From Paenibacillus alginolyticus DSM 5050 = NBRC 15375 (lineage in GTDB: Bacteria; Bacillota; Bacilli; Paenibacillales; NBRC-103111), in NCBI RefSeq assembly GCF_000422905.1, contig NZ_AUGY01000012.1, forward strand, positions 25,569-89,568: 64,000 nucleotides of DNA, in the 5' to 3' direction. The position numbers and the translations under genes were made by a program. Positions 33,861 through 42,201 of this stretch are shown here, in pieces. The notes under the pieces were generated by a model. That model searched no databases. It saw only the letters and a program-made list of their open reading frames with translations, and had not been told where the DNA came from. Numbering within the stretch: the first letter of the stretch is position 1; every line of letters starts with the position of its first letter.

Positions 33861-34235
33861 ATGTCTATTCTATTTCTGCTTCTTTCACTCGGTGTTATAT
33901 GGATCATACGAAGTTTCTTGCCAGTAAACGGATTGGCTTTCGTAGATTCAGGGATATTAGAGGGTGTATCGGAAGTAACGAAAACAATGAAAATTCTCGA
34001 TGTCCGGGATGCGGTTGATTATCGGCAAAGCCACTTCCCCGGTTCAATTAATATATCGTTAGGCCGTTTACCGTTCGTCTGGAACAAGGAGCTTTCACCG
34101 GATGAGCCTGTCCTTATCCTCTCTGATAGCCGCCGAAAAAGCATGAGAGCCGCGCGTATATTAAAAAACAACGGCTTTCTCGAACTATACGCGATACGCA
34201 AGGTATATTGTCCAATAAGCATTTTTCAGACATAA
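33861..34235 (+). CDS. Membrane-anchored rhodanese-like protein without catalytic Cys
   Basis: The 124-residue protein has an N-terminal helix (about 3-16) and a rhodanese-like domain (ILDVRDAVDYRQSHFPGSINISLG), but the active loop reads LILSDSRRKS, with Ser-Asp where the Cys should be. The end (AIRKVYCPISIFQT) differs from rhodanese C-termini, so a frameshift near 34190 is likely. AAGGAGGAG precedes ATG. It is either a sensor-like pseudo-enzyme or a decaying gene, and its tail overlaps the promoter region of cstR. Confidence 0.6.
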   Translation: MSILFLLLSLGVIWIIRSFLPVNGLAFVDSGILEGVSEVTKTMKILDVRDAVDYRQSHFPGSINISLGRLPFVWNKELSPDEPVLILSDSRRKSMRAARILKNNGFLELYAIRKVYCPISIFQT

Positions 34236-34236
34236 T

Positions 34237-34252
34237 ATACCCATACATGTAT
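34237..34252. promoter_or_regulatory. CstR operator-like site 4 (autoregulatory)
   Basis: ATACCCATACATGTAT, with the left half identical and right half diverged, 19 bases before the cstR start. Confidence 0.55.
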
Positions 34253-34270
34253 GGAATGGAGGAAATGTGA

Positions 34271-34534
34271 ATGATGAAATATGATGATAACACAGTTCGG
34301 CGGCTAAAACGAATGGAAGGACAAGTTCGAGGTATTCTGAAAATGATGGAAGAAGGCAAAAACTGCAAGGATGTCGTTGCACAGCTCTCAGCTGTACGCA
34401 GCGCCGCAGATAAAGCCATGGCCTACATTGTAGCCGTTAATTTGGAGCAGTGCATTCTAGAGGAAAAAGAAAAAGGAAATGACACCGGAAAGCTGGTTCA
34501 AGAAGCCGTTGAATTGCTAGTGAAAAGCCGCTAA
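34271..34534 (+). CDS. cstR: Persulfide-sensing CsoR-family repressor CstR
   Basis: DUF156/CsoR-family repressor of 87 residues. It keeps two cysteines (GKNCKDV, about 31, and NLEQCIL, about 60) but has Asn where copper-sensing CsoR has His, as in Staphylococcus CstR (motif ENL.EC). The C-terminus EAVELLVKSR also matches CstR. Persulfide forms a di- or polysulfide bridge between the cysteines and releases DNA. Four palindromic operator-like sites in this window are its likely targets. ATG 34271 (or 34274) follows GGAGG. It heads a small operon with a membrane rhodanese. Confidence 0.93.
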   Translation: MMKYDDNTVRRLKRMEGQVRGILKMMEEGKNCKDVVAQLSAVRSAADKAMAYIVAVNLEQCILEEKEKGNDTGKLVQEAVELLVKSR

Positions 34535-34583
34535 CTTTTGACCGCGATGAGAGGAGCAGAAGTTAGGAAAGGAGCGTGATATC

Positions 34584-34970
34584 GTGGATACATCGTTGAT
34601 GATCAACATCGTGATTATTGTTTTTGCGGGACTGTTTTTTTACACGCGTTTTGCGCCGGTCAAAGGGCTGAGGAATTTGAACGACGCCGATTTCCGAAGT
34701 GCCGTGCAGCAAAGCAAGGACAGCCTGCTGATTGACGTCCGCGAGCCTCACGAATACAAAGGCGGATTCATTCCGGGGGCGAAAAACATCCCTCTCTCCC
34801 AGCTGTCACAAAGGATGAACGAGATTCCGAAAGACCGGGATGTGTTCCTGTACTGCAGGAGCGGCATGAGAAGCAAAAGTGCCGCGAAGAAACTTGGCCG
34901 GGGCGGATATCGCAAACTTGCCCATTTGCAGGGCGGTATTGGGGCGTGGAGCGGCAAGGTTACAAAATGA
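34584..34970 (+). CDS. Membrane-anchored rhodanese sulfurtransferase
   Basis: The 128-residue protein has an N-terminal anchor (residues 6-22) and a rhodanese domain with the active loop LYCRSGMRSKS (Cys about 91) and HLQGGIGAW. GTG 34584 follows GGAAAGGAGCG. It lies after cstR in the same direction, 49 bases downstream. An intact counterpart to the Cys-less paralog at 33861, with a membrane location suited to capturing sulfane sulfur at the membrane. Confidence 0.9.
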   Translation: MDTSLMINIVIIVFAGLFFYTRFAPVKGLRNLNDADFRSAVQQSKDSLLIDVREPHEYKGGFIPGAKNIPLSQLSQRMNEIPKDRDVFLYCRSGMRSKSAAKKLGRGGYRKLAHLQGGIGAWSGKVTK

Positions 34971-35109
34971 CGTCCAGCGGAACCGTCCTGCGCTCAGTTT
35001 CCATAAGGAGCGTTTAAACTCACCGGTTCGGGGTTAACATAAATTGGATGTAGAAATACCTTTCCGGAGTTCCTAAGGAATCAACATTCATATGCACAGG
35101 AGTGAAACT

Positions 35110-35679
35110 ATGCACGAGCGCCGTTTTAACCCGAAGCATCTGGAAAAACTCGATAACCCGCAGCGTCGCGCGCTGTTTGACCCGCAGCCTTTAATGTCCG
35201 AACTGAACGTGAGGGGGGCGAAATCTGTTCTCGATATCGGGGCGGGCAGCGGCTACTTTACGATTCCGGCCGCAAAAATGACGGAGGGAACCATATACGC
35301 ACTTGATGTGGAGCCGAAAATGCTGCAGATCATCCAGGTGAAGGCGGAAGAGGAGAAGCTGAAGAACATCACTTACTTGCAAGGTGCGATGGAAAATGTT
35401 CCACTGGCTGCAGGGACTGCGGATCGTGTCATCGCTTCGCTCGTTCTGCACGAGGCCGAAACACTCGATCAAGGCTTGGCGGAAATAAAAAGGGTGATGA
35501 CTGTGGGCGGACTTTGTTTCATTCTGGAATGGGAAAAGAAAGAGTCGGAACAAGGGCCGCCGCTTCATCACCGGATTTCCTCCGAAGATATGAAAAAATC
35601 GTTAGTGCAGCACGGACTGCGGATACGACGCGTACATTTTCCGACGGATTCGCACTACTGCATACTTTGTGAAAAATGA
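35110..35679 (+). CDS. Class I SAM-dependent methyltransferase
   Basis: The 189-residue protein has a Rossmann methyltransferase fold with VLDIGAGSGYFTIPAA (SAM motif I, about residues 42-57), ALDVEPKML, and ADRVIASLVLHEAE with a helix-rich remainder ending HFPTDSHYCILCEK. ATG 35110 follows ACAGGAGTG; an ATG at 35092 is possible. Substrate unknown. Position beside sulfur genes makes thiol or small-molecule methylation plausible, but this is inference. Confidence 0.85.
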   Translation: MHERRFNPKHLEKLDNPQRRALFDPQPLMSELNVRGAKSVLDIGAGSGYFTIPAAKMTEGTIYALDVEPKMLQIIQVKAEEEKLKNITYLQGAMENVPLAAGTADRVIASLVLHEAETLDQGLAEIKRVMTVGGLCFILEWEKKESEQGPPLHHRISSEDMKKSLVQHGLRIRRVHFPTDSHYCILCEK

Positions 35680-35712
35680 ATGGTCCAACAAAATAATGGG
35701 AGGATGAAGCGT

Positions 35713-36096
35713 ATGTTTCACTATACGATGGAAACGGCTAAATCGCCGGAACAGGCGATCGCCGCTCTGCAGGAAAATCTGAAAGAGGAAAAGTTCGGGG
35801 TTTTGTGGCAGCTTGACATGAAGGAAAAACTGAATGAGAAGGGCGTCGATTTCGATCAGACGTATCACATTCTCGAAGTGTGCAATCCGGTTGAGGCAAA
35901 GCGGGTACTGAGCGAGAATTCGCTGGTCGGCTACTTTTTACCGTGTAAAATTGCAGTCTATGACGAAGGGGGAACGACTAAAATCGGACTCCCCAAACCG
36001 ACGGCACTCATCGGGTTCGTTGAAAATGAAGCGTTGATGGGAATCGCGGAGGATATCGAAAAGCGGCTGATTGCCGTGATTGACAAAAGCCGCTAA
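35713..36096 (+). CDS. DUF302-family protein
   Basis: The 127-residue soluble protein matches DUF302: MFHYTMETAKSPEQAIAALQE, KFGVLWQLDMKEKL, YHILEVCNPVEAKRVL, LPCKIAVYDEGG and KIGLPKP. These proteins often accompany sulfur-oxidation genes and may bind redox cofactors or nucleotides; function is not established. ATG 35713 is chosen because GGGAGG sits nine bases upstream. It follows the methyltransferase directly. Confidence 0.85.
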   Translation: MFHYTMETAKSPEQAIAALQENLKEEKFGVLWQLDMKEKLNEKGVDFDQTYHILEVCNPVEAKRVLSENSLVGYFLPCKIAVYDEGGTTKIGLPKPTALIGFVENEALMGIAEDIEKRLIAVIDKSR

Positions 36097-36151
36097 GGGT
36101 GATGAAGCCAATGACTTACAATTTGTGAAAGGGCGGGTAAATCCGGCCCTC

Positions 36152-36185
36152 AGTCTGTTGAAAAACTTCAGCAGGCTATTTTTAC
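36152..36185 (+). terminator. Terminator after the DUF302 gene
   Basis: AGTCTGTTGAA pairs with TTCAGCAGGCT (two wobbles) around AAAAC, then ATTTTTA. Confidence 0.75.
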
Positions 36186-36257
36186 GTTAACTTATCAATA
36201 GGATATTAGATCAAACTATTTTTCACACGAAATATCAGAATTATCCCAACCTCATCG

Positions 36258-37265
36258 TTACTGGTTGCTGGCAAAGCCCAAGATTTTATGGTTAGACTGC
36301 CGTAGATCATAATATTGCCCTTGAAACTCAACCAGTGGATTGATCAAGTCATCTGGATGCAGCATCACAATACGAGCCACTCGACCGTCTGACAAGATAA
36401 CCGAGTCCCCAATCATTCTGTTCATGACGTTGGTAATAAAACATTGAACAATTATCGGATCGAATAATCCGAAAGCACGTTGATAGATTTCTTGAAACAC
36501 TTGGTACAAGGGTACTGGCTTCTTATACACCCGTTCTGAAACCATCGTATGGAACACATCGGCAACCGCTACAATTTTGCTAAAGTTCGTGATCTTATCA
36601 CCACAGACCCCAAAAGGATAGCCGCTGCCATCTTCCCGTTCATGATGCTGAAGAGCAACTAAGGCTTGTTGTTCCGTCATGCCAGGAAGATTGCTAATCA
36701 TTTCATACCCCAAGTTAGTATGGCGTTTCATCTCTAAATACTCTTCCGAACTGAGTTTATCTTCTTTTTTCAAGATCGAGTCACGGATCTTGGTTTTTCC
36801 AAGGTCATGTAGCAACCCCGCGACGGCGAGATCATTCAGTTCCTCATCTTTCAGCCCCAACCATTTACCAATTAAGTAGGAGATGACTGCAACACCGATA
36901 CAATGTCGATACGTGTAATGATCTTTCTTGCTTAAGGCCAATATGACGTTTGAAAGGTTATTATTGAAACACATTTCTTGAATTTTCGGCATAACAGTAT
37001 GACGGATAACTTGATTTGAAAGTTGACTGGATTTATGGTGTATCTTTTCATAGATCGACTGAACTTCAGATATCGCTTCATCAACGATTACTTCGATGAC
37101 CAACTCGGTATCTTCTGCCATAATCTCGATTCCATGTTGACGTAGAAGATCAAGATGGCGAGTCTCTAAAATAATGTTCTTTGGCAGAAGCAAGCTGCCT
37201 TGCTTGGAATAGATATTGTTGGTTAATCTTCTCCCAATAAACCATGTATTATCGATAGGAATCAC
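36258..37265 (-). CDS. HD-GYP domain protein, probable c-di-GMP phosphodiesterase
   Basis: The 335-residue protein has an unannotated N-terminus and an HD-GYP domain (about 110-285): HCIGVAVISYLIGKW, GLLHDLGKTKI with the HD pair (about 153), then HHEREDGSGYPFGVCGDKI with the GYP signature (about 212), and DVFHTMVSERVYKKP. All metal-binding residues look intact. The start has AAAGCGGGTG upstream, so the GTG/ATG start is a good fit. It ends the operon led by the receiver protein and c-di-GMP riboswitch, so it is an effector that lowers the same ligand. Confidence 0.93.
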   Translation of the reverse strand: MIPIDNTWFIGRRLTNNIYSKQGSLLLPKNIILETRHLDLLRQHGIEIMAEDTELVIEVIVDEAISEVQSIYEKIHHKSSQLSNQVIRHTVMPKIQEMCFNNNLSNVILALSKKDHYTYRHCIGVAVISYLIGKWLGLKDEELNDLAVAGLLHDLGKTKIRDSILKKEDKLSSEEYLEMKRHTNLGYEMISNLPGMTEQQALVALQHHEREDGSGYPFGVCGDKITNFSKIVAVADVFHTMVSERVYKKPVPLYQVFQEIYQRAFGLFDPIIVQCFITNVMNRMIGDSVILSDGRVARIVMLHPDDLINPLVEFQGQYYDLRQSNHKILGFASNQ

Positions 37266-37273
37266 CCGCTTTC

Positions 37274-39139
37274 TTATGCCATCTGTCTGATACTATTGCG
37301 GTCAAACGTCTTTTCTTCAACTGGTTCAAAGATATCCACACTATACCGATCCACAATGATTTTGCCTTCAAACATTTTCTTCACAATAACTTTCTTTGCA
37401 GCTTTAAGGCTTGTCCATACTCCAGTCGTCCCACCAACAAACATTGCTGATATGGTATCTCCCGCCTCAAGTTTGGAACCCCTACATACGGAATTGTCCA
37501 AAAAGAAGATGATGTTCCCTGCTGAATAGAGATCGCATTGGATCACTCCTTCTTTACGAATGAGAATGTCTCCATTCGACTTGAGAATTGATTTTTGCCC
37601 CTTATTGATGACAATTTGCACGTTCGTTTCTTGGCTTAAGGCGACTCTCATATGTGCTTCTTTCAGAATACGCAAGAAATCTTCCATTCTCGGTGCTGTC
37701 ATTACCTCAATCATTTTTGATGGTTGCAGAAACAACTCCAAGTAATAGTTCAACTGCTGAAAATCATTTTTATTGTAAGATTGAATACTGGAAATTACGC
37801 CTAACAATTCTTTCACAACATCCCAGAATTGCTGATATTTGTTTTCCGTAATCAGCACTAAGACTTGTCCATAACGTACCTGCGTATTTTTCTTGGCCAA
37901 CTCATGAAGCAATAACTTCGCACTTTCCATCATTTTTTCAAGTATTTCAATCAATTGTTTAGAACTGTTATAGAGCCGGTTGTAAAGCATTCCGAAATAC
38001 CCTGAATAAAGATTACTTCCTATTACGTTTCCCTTGACTGCGATACTGCCAGTCGCGGTTAATGTTGCATTGAAAACACTGCCAGCCACATAAATGTTTC
38101 CAAGTGATTCAATGATCATGTTGTCCGTGACATCGCCATACACGATAACATCACCCGCGAACACAATATTTCCTGTCTGAATATCCACGTTTCCTGGTAC
38201 GATAAATGCCGTGTTGATATCAAAGTATTTGATCTTATTTCCTGTAACTCGGGGTCGCCCTTCCTTTAGAGCAATGACGATGGAATCAGGTGTTATCTCC
38301 ACGTTATCCTTTCCTGCAACACGAATGTCCTTGACTGGTTCTGGAAGCAACACATTTCCGAACACATCATACCCCGCCTGGCCTTCGACAGGAGGGGTCT
38401 TTTTGGCGATAACATCTCCGCTCTTGACGGAAGGAATGTTCATATGATTTCTATAGTCGATATAACCCCTGACCTCAGTGAATATGTTCTCGATATTTTC
38501 AGGGAAATAGAGATCAAGTTGTGCATCTCGACCTTGGACTGGGGCTTTACCTCTAGCAATGGTTACTGGTCGAAAAGAAGGGCGGAGGATCTCCGTTTGA
38601 ATCGCCACAACATCAAGATTCATTTTTATCTTCCTATTTTCAACAGCCGTAATAATATCTTGTAAACTCAACATTTCCAGTACAATAGTTAAATCTTCCT
38701 CGGCAGTTAAACTCACATTTAATGAAGGGGACTTCTCTGTTAATATCCAAGCATGTCTTTGTGTCCGATTAATGGTCAGATATGCTTCTATTTTGTCATC
38801 CGATACGGTTATCTCAAATAAAGGTTTTTCTTCAATCTCCCAGTTGATCACGCTTTCAGATGTAACCTTCGTCTCTTTATTGATCTGTTTTCCATCCACC
38901 AGCAACTTGACCGGTTGAGTCGCTTTTATTGTCGGAAACTTACCCCCATTGGCGGGATTTCCAACCGTAATCTTGCCTTGTTCGACCTTAATATACCCAT
39001 CAGTGACCTCATCATTTGCCTCTACACCTTGAGTAGCTAATGAGAATGATCCAGTCCCCTCACGTAGTTGAGAACTAGGAGCTTCGTCAAGTTTTTTCAA
39101 TAAATTAATGATTTCTTGTTCACTAATATTTTCTGACAT
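37274..39139 (-). CDS. FapA-like (DUF342) polymer-forming protein
   Basis: The 621-residue cytoplasmic protein contains the flagellar-assembly/polymer-type FapA domain: KSGDVIAKKTPPVEGQAGYDVFGN, then a beta-helix of repeating GNVDIQTGNIVFAGDVIVYGDVTDNMIIES (about 320-360), a helical insertion (about 385-490), and a second set of helical repeats near the C-terminus. FapA-type proteins bind the membrane or form polymers and act in surface remodelling. The ATG at 39139 follows GAGGTG; a GTG at 39148 is weaker. Its product may be a scaffold for the c-di-GMP controlled operon. Confidence 0.85.
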   Translation of the reverse strand: MSENISEQEIINLLKKLDEAPSSQLREGTGSFSLATQGVEANDEVTDGYIKVEQGKITVGNPANGGKFPTIKATQPVKLLVDGKQINKETKVTSESVINWEIEEKPLFEITVSDDKIEAYLTINRTQRHAWILTEKSPSLNVSLTAEEDLTIVLEMLSLQDIITAVENRKIKMNLDVVAIQTEILRPSFRPVTIARGKAPVQGRDAQLDLYFPENIENIFTEVRGYIDYRNHMNIPSVKSGDVIAKKTPPVEGQAGYDVFGNVLLPEPVKDIRVAGKDNVEITPDSIVIALKEGRPRVTGNKIKYFDINTAFIVPGNVDIQTGNIVFAGDVIVYGDVTDNMIIESLGNIYVAGSVFNATLTATGSIAVKGNVIGSNLYSGYFGMLYNRLYNSSKQLIEILEKMMESAKLLLHELAKKNTQVRYGQVLVLITENKYQQFWDVVKELLGVISSIQSYNKNDFQQLNYYLELFLQPSKMIEVMTAPRMEDFLRILKEAHMRVALSQETNVQIVINKGQKSILKSNGDILIRKEGVIQCDLYSAGNIIFFLDNSVCRGSKLEAGDTISAMFVGGTTGVWTSLKAAKKVIVKKMFEGKIIVDRYSVDIFEPVEEKTFDRNSIRQMA

Positions 39140-39230
39140 TGGAGACACCTCATTTCTAGCCAGATAATATCTGATTCCAGATACTTAGTATTAGTCTTGT
39201 GTGCGAGAAGTCCTTGAATCTGTTTTCCAA

Positions 39231-39596
39231 TCAACTATGGTTGGCAAGGGTTGTAGCAACAGATTCGAAAAACTCATTGATATCGAATGGTTTTTGAAGT
39301 ACTTTTACATCCTTTTTAAGCCTGATGACATTTTCTATCTCTTCAAACGAACCAGTACACATCAAAAATTTGGCATCCGGGTCATCTTTTGTGATCTCAT
39401 CAATAAGAGTAATTCCATCCATGATCGGCATTTTATAATCTATTATCAATAAATCGGGATTCGTTTCGTAATATGCGTTTAGTGCCTCGAGTCCATCTTT
39501 AGCTTGTAAGACAACCTCATGGCCTGCTTCGGTAACTAAGGTTGTGATCAAGAATCGAATTGAAGGGCTGTCATCAGCAATCAGAATTCTCGCCAT
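39231..39596 (-). CDS. CheY-like single-domain response regulator
   Basis: The 121-residue receiver has the complete acidic pocket (ILIADDSPS), phospho-acceptor Asp in LLIIDYKMP (about residue 51), the Thr of FLMCTGS and Lys of VLQKPFD. ATG 39596 follows GGGAGGG. It lacks an output domain, so it acts by protein contact, perhaps on the FapA-like or HD-GYP protein encoded next. The riboswitch lies directly upstream, so phosphate and c-di-GMP inputs meet in this operon. Confidence 0.92.
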   Translation of the reverse strand: MARILIADDSPSIRFLITTLVTEAGHEVVLQAKDGLEALNAYYETNPDLLIIDYKMPIMDGITLIDEITKDDPDAKFLMCTGSFEEIENVIRLKKDVKVLQKPFDINEFFESVATTLANHS

Positions 39597-39618
39597 ATTT
39601 ATCCCTCCCGAGTAAAAA

Positions 39619-39648
39619 TAAAAAAACATCAAGAGGAGTGATGTTTTA
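39619..39648 (-). terminator. Riboswitch expression-platform terminator
   Basis: On the minus strand AACATCA...TGATGTT encloses a CTCCTCT loop and is followed by TTTTTATTTTT. It sits between aptamer and the receiver gene's start. Confidence 0.8.
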
Positions 39649-39659
39649 GAGACATTCAC

Positions 39660-39748
39660 CTCAGTTTCGGCAACTTGGCGACCATAGAATCAACTTCCTT
39701 AGGTCCATAGTTTTGCGTCCCTATTTTTCAATAGGTTTGCCATTTCGA
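39660..39748 (-). ncRNA. Cyclic di-GMP-I riboswitch (GEMM-I), minus strand
   Basis: The reverse strand contains the GEMM-I pattern: GGCAAACC, hairpin with CTATTGAAAAATAG (GNRA-type tetraloop), GACGCAAAACTATGGACCTAAGG, P3 and GGTCGCCAAGTTGCCGAAA. It precedes the receiver/FapA/HD-GYP operon, all c-di-GMP related or surface related. Sequence is clearly distinct from the copy at 18239 but shares the same core. Confidence 0.92.
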
Positions 39749-39969
39749 TATGAGAAATATGGAGTTCATGTCATCATTCAGCAATTGTCTAAATAATAGA
39801 ACTAAATACGAAAATGACTCTAACGGTTAGTGTCGTTTTGTGTCGTTTGGACTATTTATAGTTCAATATTACTACAATTATTTCATAAAATAAACCCCTT
39901 TTGTAGAGTATACTACGTGGATATTGCCCCCATACTGAATCATGATAAATCTTTTGAGGGGGCGTGTTT

Positions 39970-40212
39970 ATGGCTTTAGAATTAGCATTCGCCAAAGTTC
40001 TTAAGTCCTTGAGAGTTACCAAAAAAATGTCCCAAGAGGAGCTTGCTTTCAAGAGTAACCTTGACCGGACATATATTTCTATGTTGGAAAGAGGTATTTA
40101 TCAACCGACCCTTACAACGATATTTGCATTGTCGAAGGCTCTTAACACTATGCCTTTTGAGATGATCAAACTTGTTGAAAATGAATATGGCGAGGTTGAT
40201 GGTAATGAATAA
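39970..40212 (+). CDS. XRE-family helix-turn-helix repressor
   Basis: An 80-residue XRE DNA-binding protein: AFAKVLKSLRVTKKMSQEELAFKSNLDRTYISMLERGIYQPTLTT, the textbook five-helix HTH, ending with a short acidic tail. ATG 39970 follows GAGGGGG. It is a lone regulator; its stop overlaps the start of a short downstream reading frame. Target unknown, but its promoter would face the c-di-GMP riboswitch operon, so autoregulation or control of the divergent unit is possible. Confidence 0.88.
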   Translation: MALELAFAKVLKSLRVTKKMSQEELAFKSNLDRTYISMLERGIYQPTLTTIFALSKALNTMPFEMIKLVENEYGEVDGNE

Positions 40213-40297
40213 CAATCCTCTGCGGAACGATAGCTTTAACGGATGGTCGGAAGGTTTTGCTGTAGGTTTTGCTGTAGCCAGCCCCTCTCTGGAATAA
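40205..40297 (+). CDS. Candidate 30-residue peptide overlapping the XRE gene end
   Basis: ATG 40205 overlaps the XRE stop by 8 bases, with GCGAGG nine bases upstream. The peptide has 30 residues with the segment FAVGFAVASPS near the end and no signal peptide. A hairpin (about 40273-40312) begins inside the frame. It could be translated by coupling to the regulator, like small signalling or antitoxin partners, or be noncoding. Confidence 0.35.
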   Translation: MNNNPLRNDSFNGWSEGFAVGFAVASPSLE

Positions 40298-40439
40298 CGG
40301 GGAGGACTGGCTATTCTGCATTTACTGATTCTCAACTTGAATTTCAGAGTCCAACATCAATCGAAGAATCAAAAATTAAGATCGCAATGATTAGGATTAT
40401 CCAATATCAAAACGATCTTTATCAAATTGCCTCATGAGA

Positions 40440-40712
40440 TTATCGTAACTCTCTCAACAACTGAACCCCATCCTTTAGTCCAGCAAAGTATAACCACTGA
40501 TTAATTAGAGTATTGCGATAATTTACGATCTCTTCCATCTCAAGATATAATTCATACTGAGCTTGTGATAACTCAATTTTTAGCAAATTCTCAAGTTCTC
40601 GATGCCTGTTTTGTAATTGATCAATCTCACGCTGCATCCCCGCTTGCCTTACCAAGTCATTAAACCTTTGATCAAAAGCTGGTTTCAACCATTCTGGACC
40701 GAATTGTTGCAT
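40440..40712 (-). CDS. Small hypothetical coiled-coil protein
   Basis: A 90-residue helical protein starting MQQFGPEWLKPAFDQRFNDL, with a heptad-like middle (about 25-55). ATG 40712 follows GGAGGGG. There is no known family. It stands alone between the XRE gene and repeats, possibly a remnant of an accessory gene. Confidence 0.55.
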   Translation of the reverse strand: MQQFGPEWLKPAFDQRFNDLVRQAGMQREIDQLQNRHRELENLLKIELSQAQYELYLEMEEIVNYRNTLINQWLYFAGLKDGVQLLRELR

Positions 40713-41072
40713 GAATACGTCCCCTCCGTCTAAATAAATTAAGATTATCGATGTATGATAGTACATCTGGTTGGGGAGGATGACAAGGTTCTATCTGAGG
40801 GTTTAATTCTTCAACCATGTATCCCAGCTATTAGCGGGATCTGCAGTCTAATCGGAAACTCCAGAACAAATGGATAAAGGGAGAAGAAGTAAAGCCGCCT
40901 TCGCGTTTTGCGATGCGGTTTTTATACCTCCCATGTACGGAACGATGGGGAACGCGGTTAAAGGTCGAACGATCGGGTTGAGCAAGCATCCGTTGCAAAT
41001 GACCATCCGTGAAGGTGTGAGTCAAGGAAGGGTGAACCTTGAACAGTTTCAATTCCGCGGCGATAACCGGAT

Positions 41073-41243
41073 TGACATACGAACCATTTTTTATCCCTTC
41101 GAAAATGCCCCGATCCCATGTCCCATAAGGGATTTCATGGATTCCCACTTATACGAACCAGGCGCTGAAAGGGATATGCGCAAAACGAGATTTACGCACC
41201 TGTTTTTTCCGAGATAAACGAAGCTGATAGTTAGAGCATATCT
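41073..41243. repeat. Degenerate dispersed repeat B, copy 2
   Basis: Matches 12015-12232 in direct orientation, including TACGAACCATTTTTTAT and TTTACGCACCTGTTTTTT. It lacks about 45 bases present in copy 1. The minus strand at about 41075-41150 shows a TetR-tail-like IPYGTWD then GIKNGSYV, so both copies carry pieces of the same TetR remnant. Confidence 0.6.
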
Positions 41244-41296
41244 TTTATTTAAGAGTCTTTTAAACGTACGGAATGGATGCAGTTACACAATAAATT

Positions 41297-41340
41297 GCGG
41301 CAGCATCAAGCTCTATTAGGAGTTTGATGCTGCCGCTTTT
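41297..41340. terminator. Hairpin terminator
   Basis: A 13-bp stem GCGGCAGCATCAA (41297-41309) with TTGATGCTGCCGC (41324-41336), then TTTT. Confidence 0.8.
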
Positions 41341-41369
41341 ATAATCACAAATTTTTTTGAGAGAAGGGT

Positions 41370-41672
41370 CCGGTTTGACTTCAAAAATGAAACGGATGGT
41401 AGAGGGATGTACCCTCGACCGTTCTTTGACAATAACATATCCTCTCATCCGGTACATTCCCCGCATGCCTGAAAGGGAAAGCCATTTTGCAGGTACGCCA
41501 CGACTACCCTTTAGGGTGCGAGCGATCATTACCTATGCAAAAAATAAATGATGGTATCATTTAGGCGATAATCCATGTGGAGGGATAATGATACTTCCGC
41601 CTAGCCACAGTTATCGCAATGGGGGCGGCTTGCAGTGATCCTGGAAGGGGCGACAGCCTATGAGGACGGTTA
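41370..41672. repeat. Degenerate dispersed repeat A, copy 2
   Basis: Inverted relative to copy 1 at 11330-11690. The minus strand reads GYVIVKERSRVHPSTIRF, which parallels SYVIVNVYRGSEV of the first copy, followed by the terminator at 41297-41340. Confidence 0.7.
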
Positions 41673-41785
41673 ACCGCCGTTCGCTGGATGAGTTTAATTT
41701 AGTTGTTCGATACATATCCGTGTAGTAGTTTTTAATAGATTGACATGTTATATGAATTCAGTCATGTGGAGTGCGTGGTAGGAAT

Positions 41786-41947
41786 ATGTCGGGTCGATTC
41801 CTAGAAATCCTGAATTATCAGTATTCTGCGAAGTATACGTCGTTTACGACTGTTGGCCGCGACTTCAGAAATAAGGTACTTACCGATAAAATTGGGGTTT
41901 CTATTGTTTTGGATTTGAAATGGGTGGATAGATCAAGTGATTTTTAG
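41786..41947 (+). CDS. Short hypothetical open frame
   Basis: Starts ATG 41786, 53 residues with FLEILNYQYSAKYTSFTTVGRDF and VSIVLDLKWVD. The hairpin after it suggests a transcribed unit, but coding status is unproven. Confidence 0.25.
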   Translation: MSGRFLEILNYQYSAKYTSFTTVGRDFRNKVLTDKIGVSIVLDLKWVDRSSDF

Positions 41948-41970
41948 TTGATGCACTAAATGTTCAAGAG

Positions 41971-41992
41971 AACACCTTCCGGGTGTTTTCTT
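41971..41992 (+). terminator. Small intrinsic terminator
   Basis: AACACC pairs with GGGTGTT around TTCC, then TTTCTTT. Confidence 0.6.
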
Positions 41993-42201
41993 TGGCAACA
42001 CTCCTCAAGAGTTTGTTCACTGGTCAGAGTGAGGAAATGTTTTTGCTAAACATTGCATATTTTTTTTGGAAGCTATGTACTTTCATAAATCGGAGTTTTC
42101 CAGCATTCTTTGCACTTTCCGGGGCTGATTGTATTTGTATTATTACCTTTTCGCAACCTACGTAATGATTTATACTTAATGGATAGAAAGGAGTGGCAAA
42201 G

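Larger units (their letters stand above)
41673..42191. other. Gene-poor stretch before the carbonic anhydrase gene
   Basis: A weak 53-residue open frame (41786-41947) has GTAGGAAT just before the ATG but no known similarity. A terminator-like hairpin (41971-41992) follows. No other features are supported. Confidence 0.4.

Noticed and set aside
40243..40437. 64-residue plus-strand frame after the XRE gene
   Set aside because: Overlaps a hairpin, lacks a ribosome site, and has no family features.
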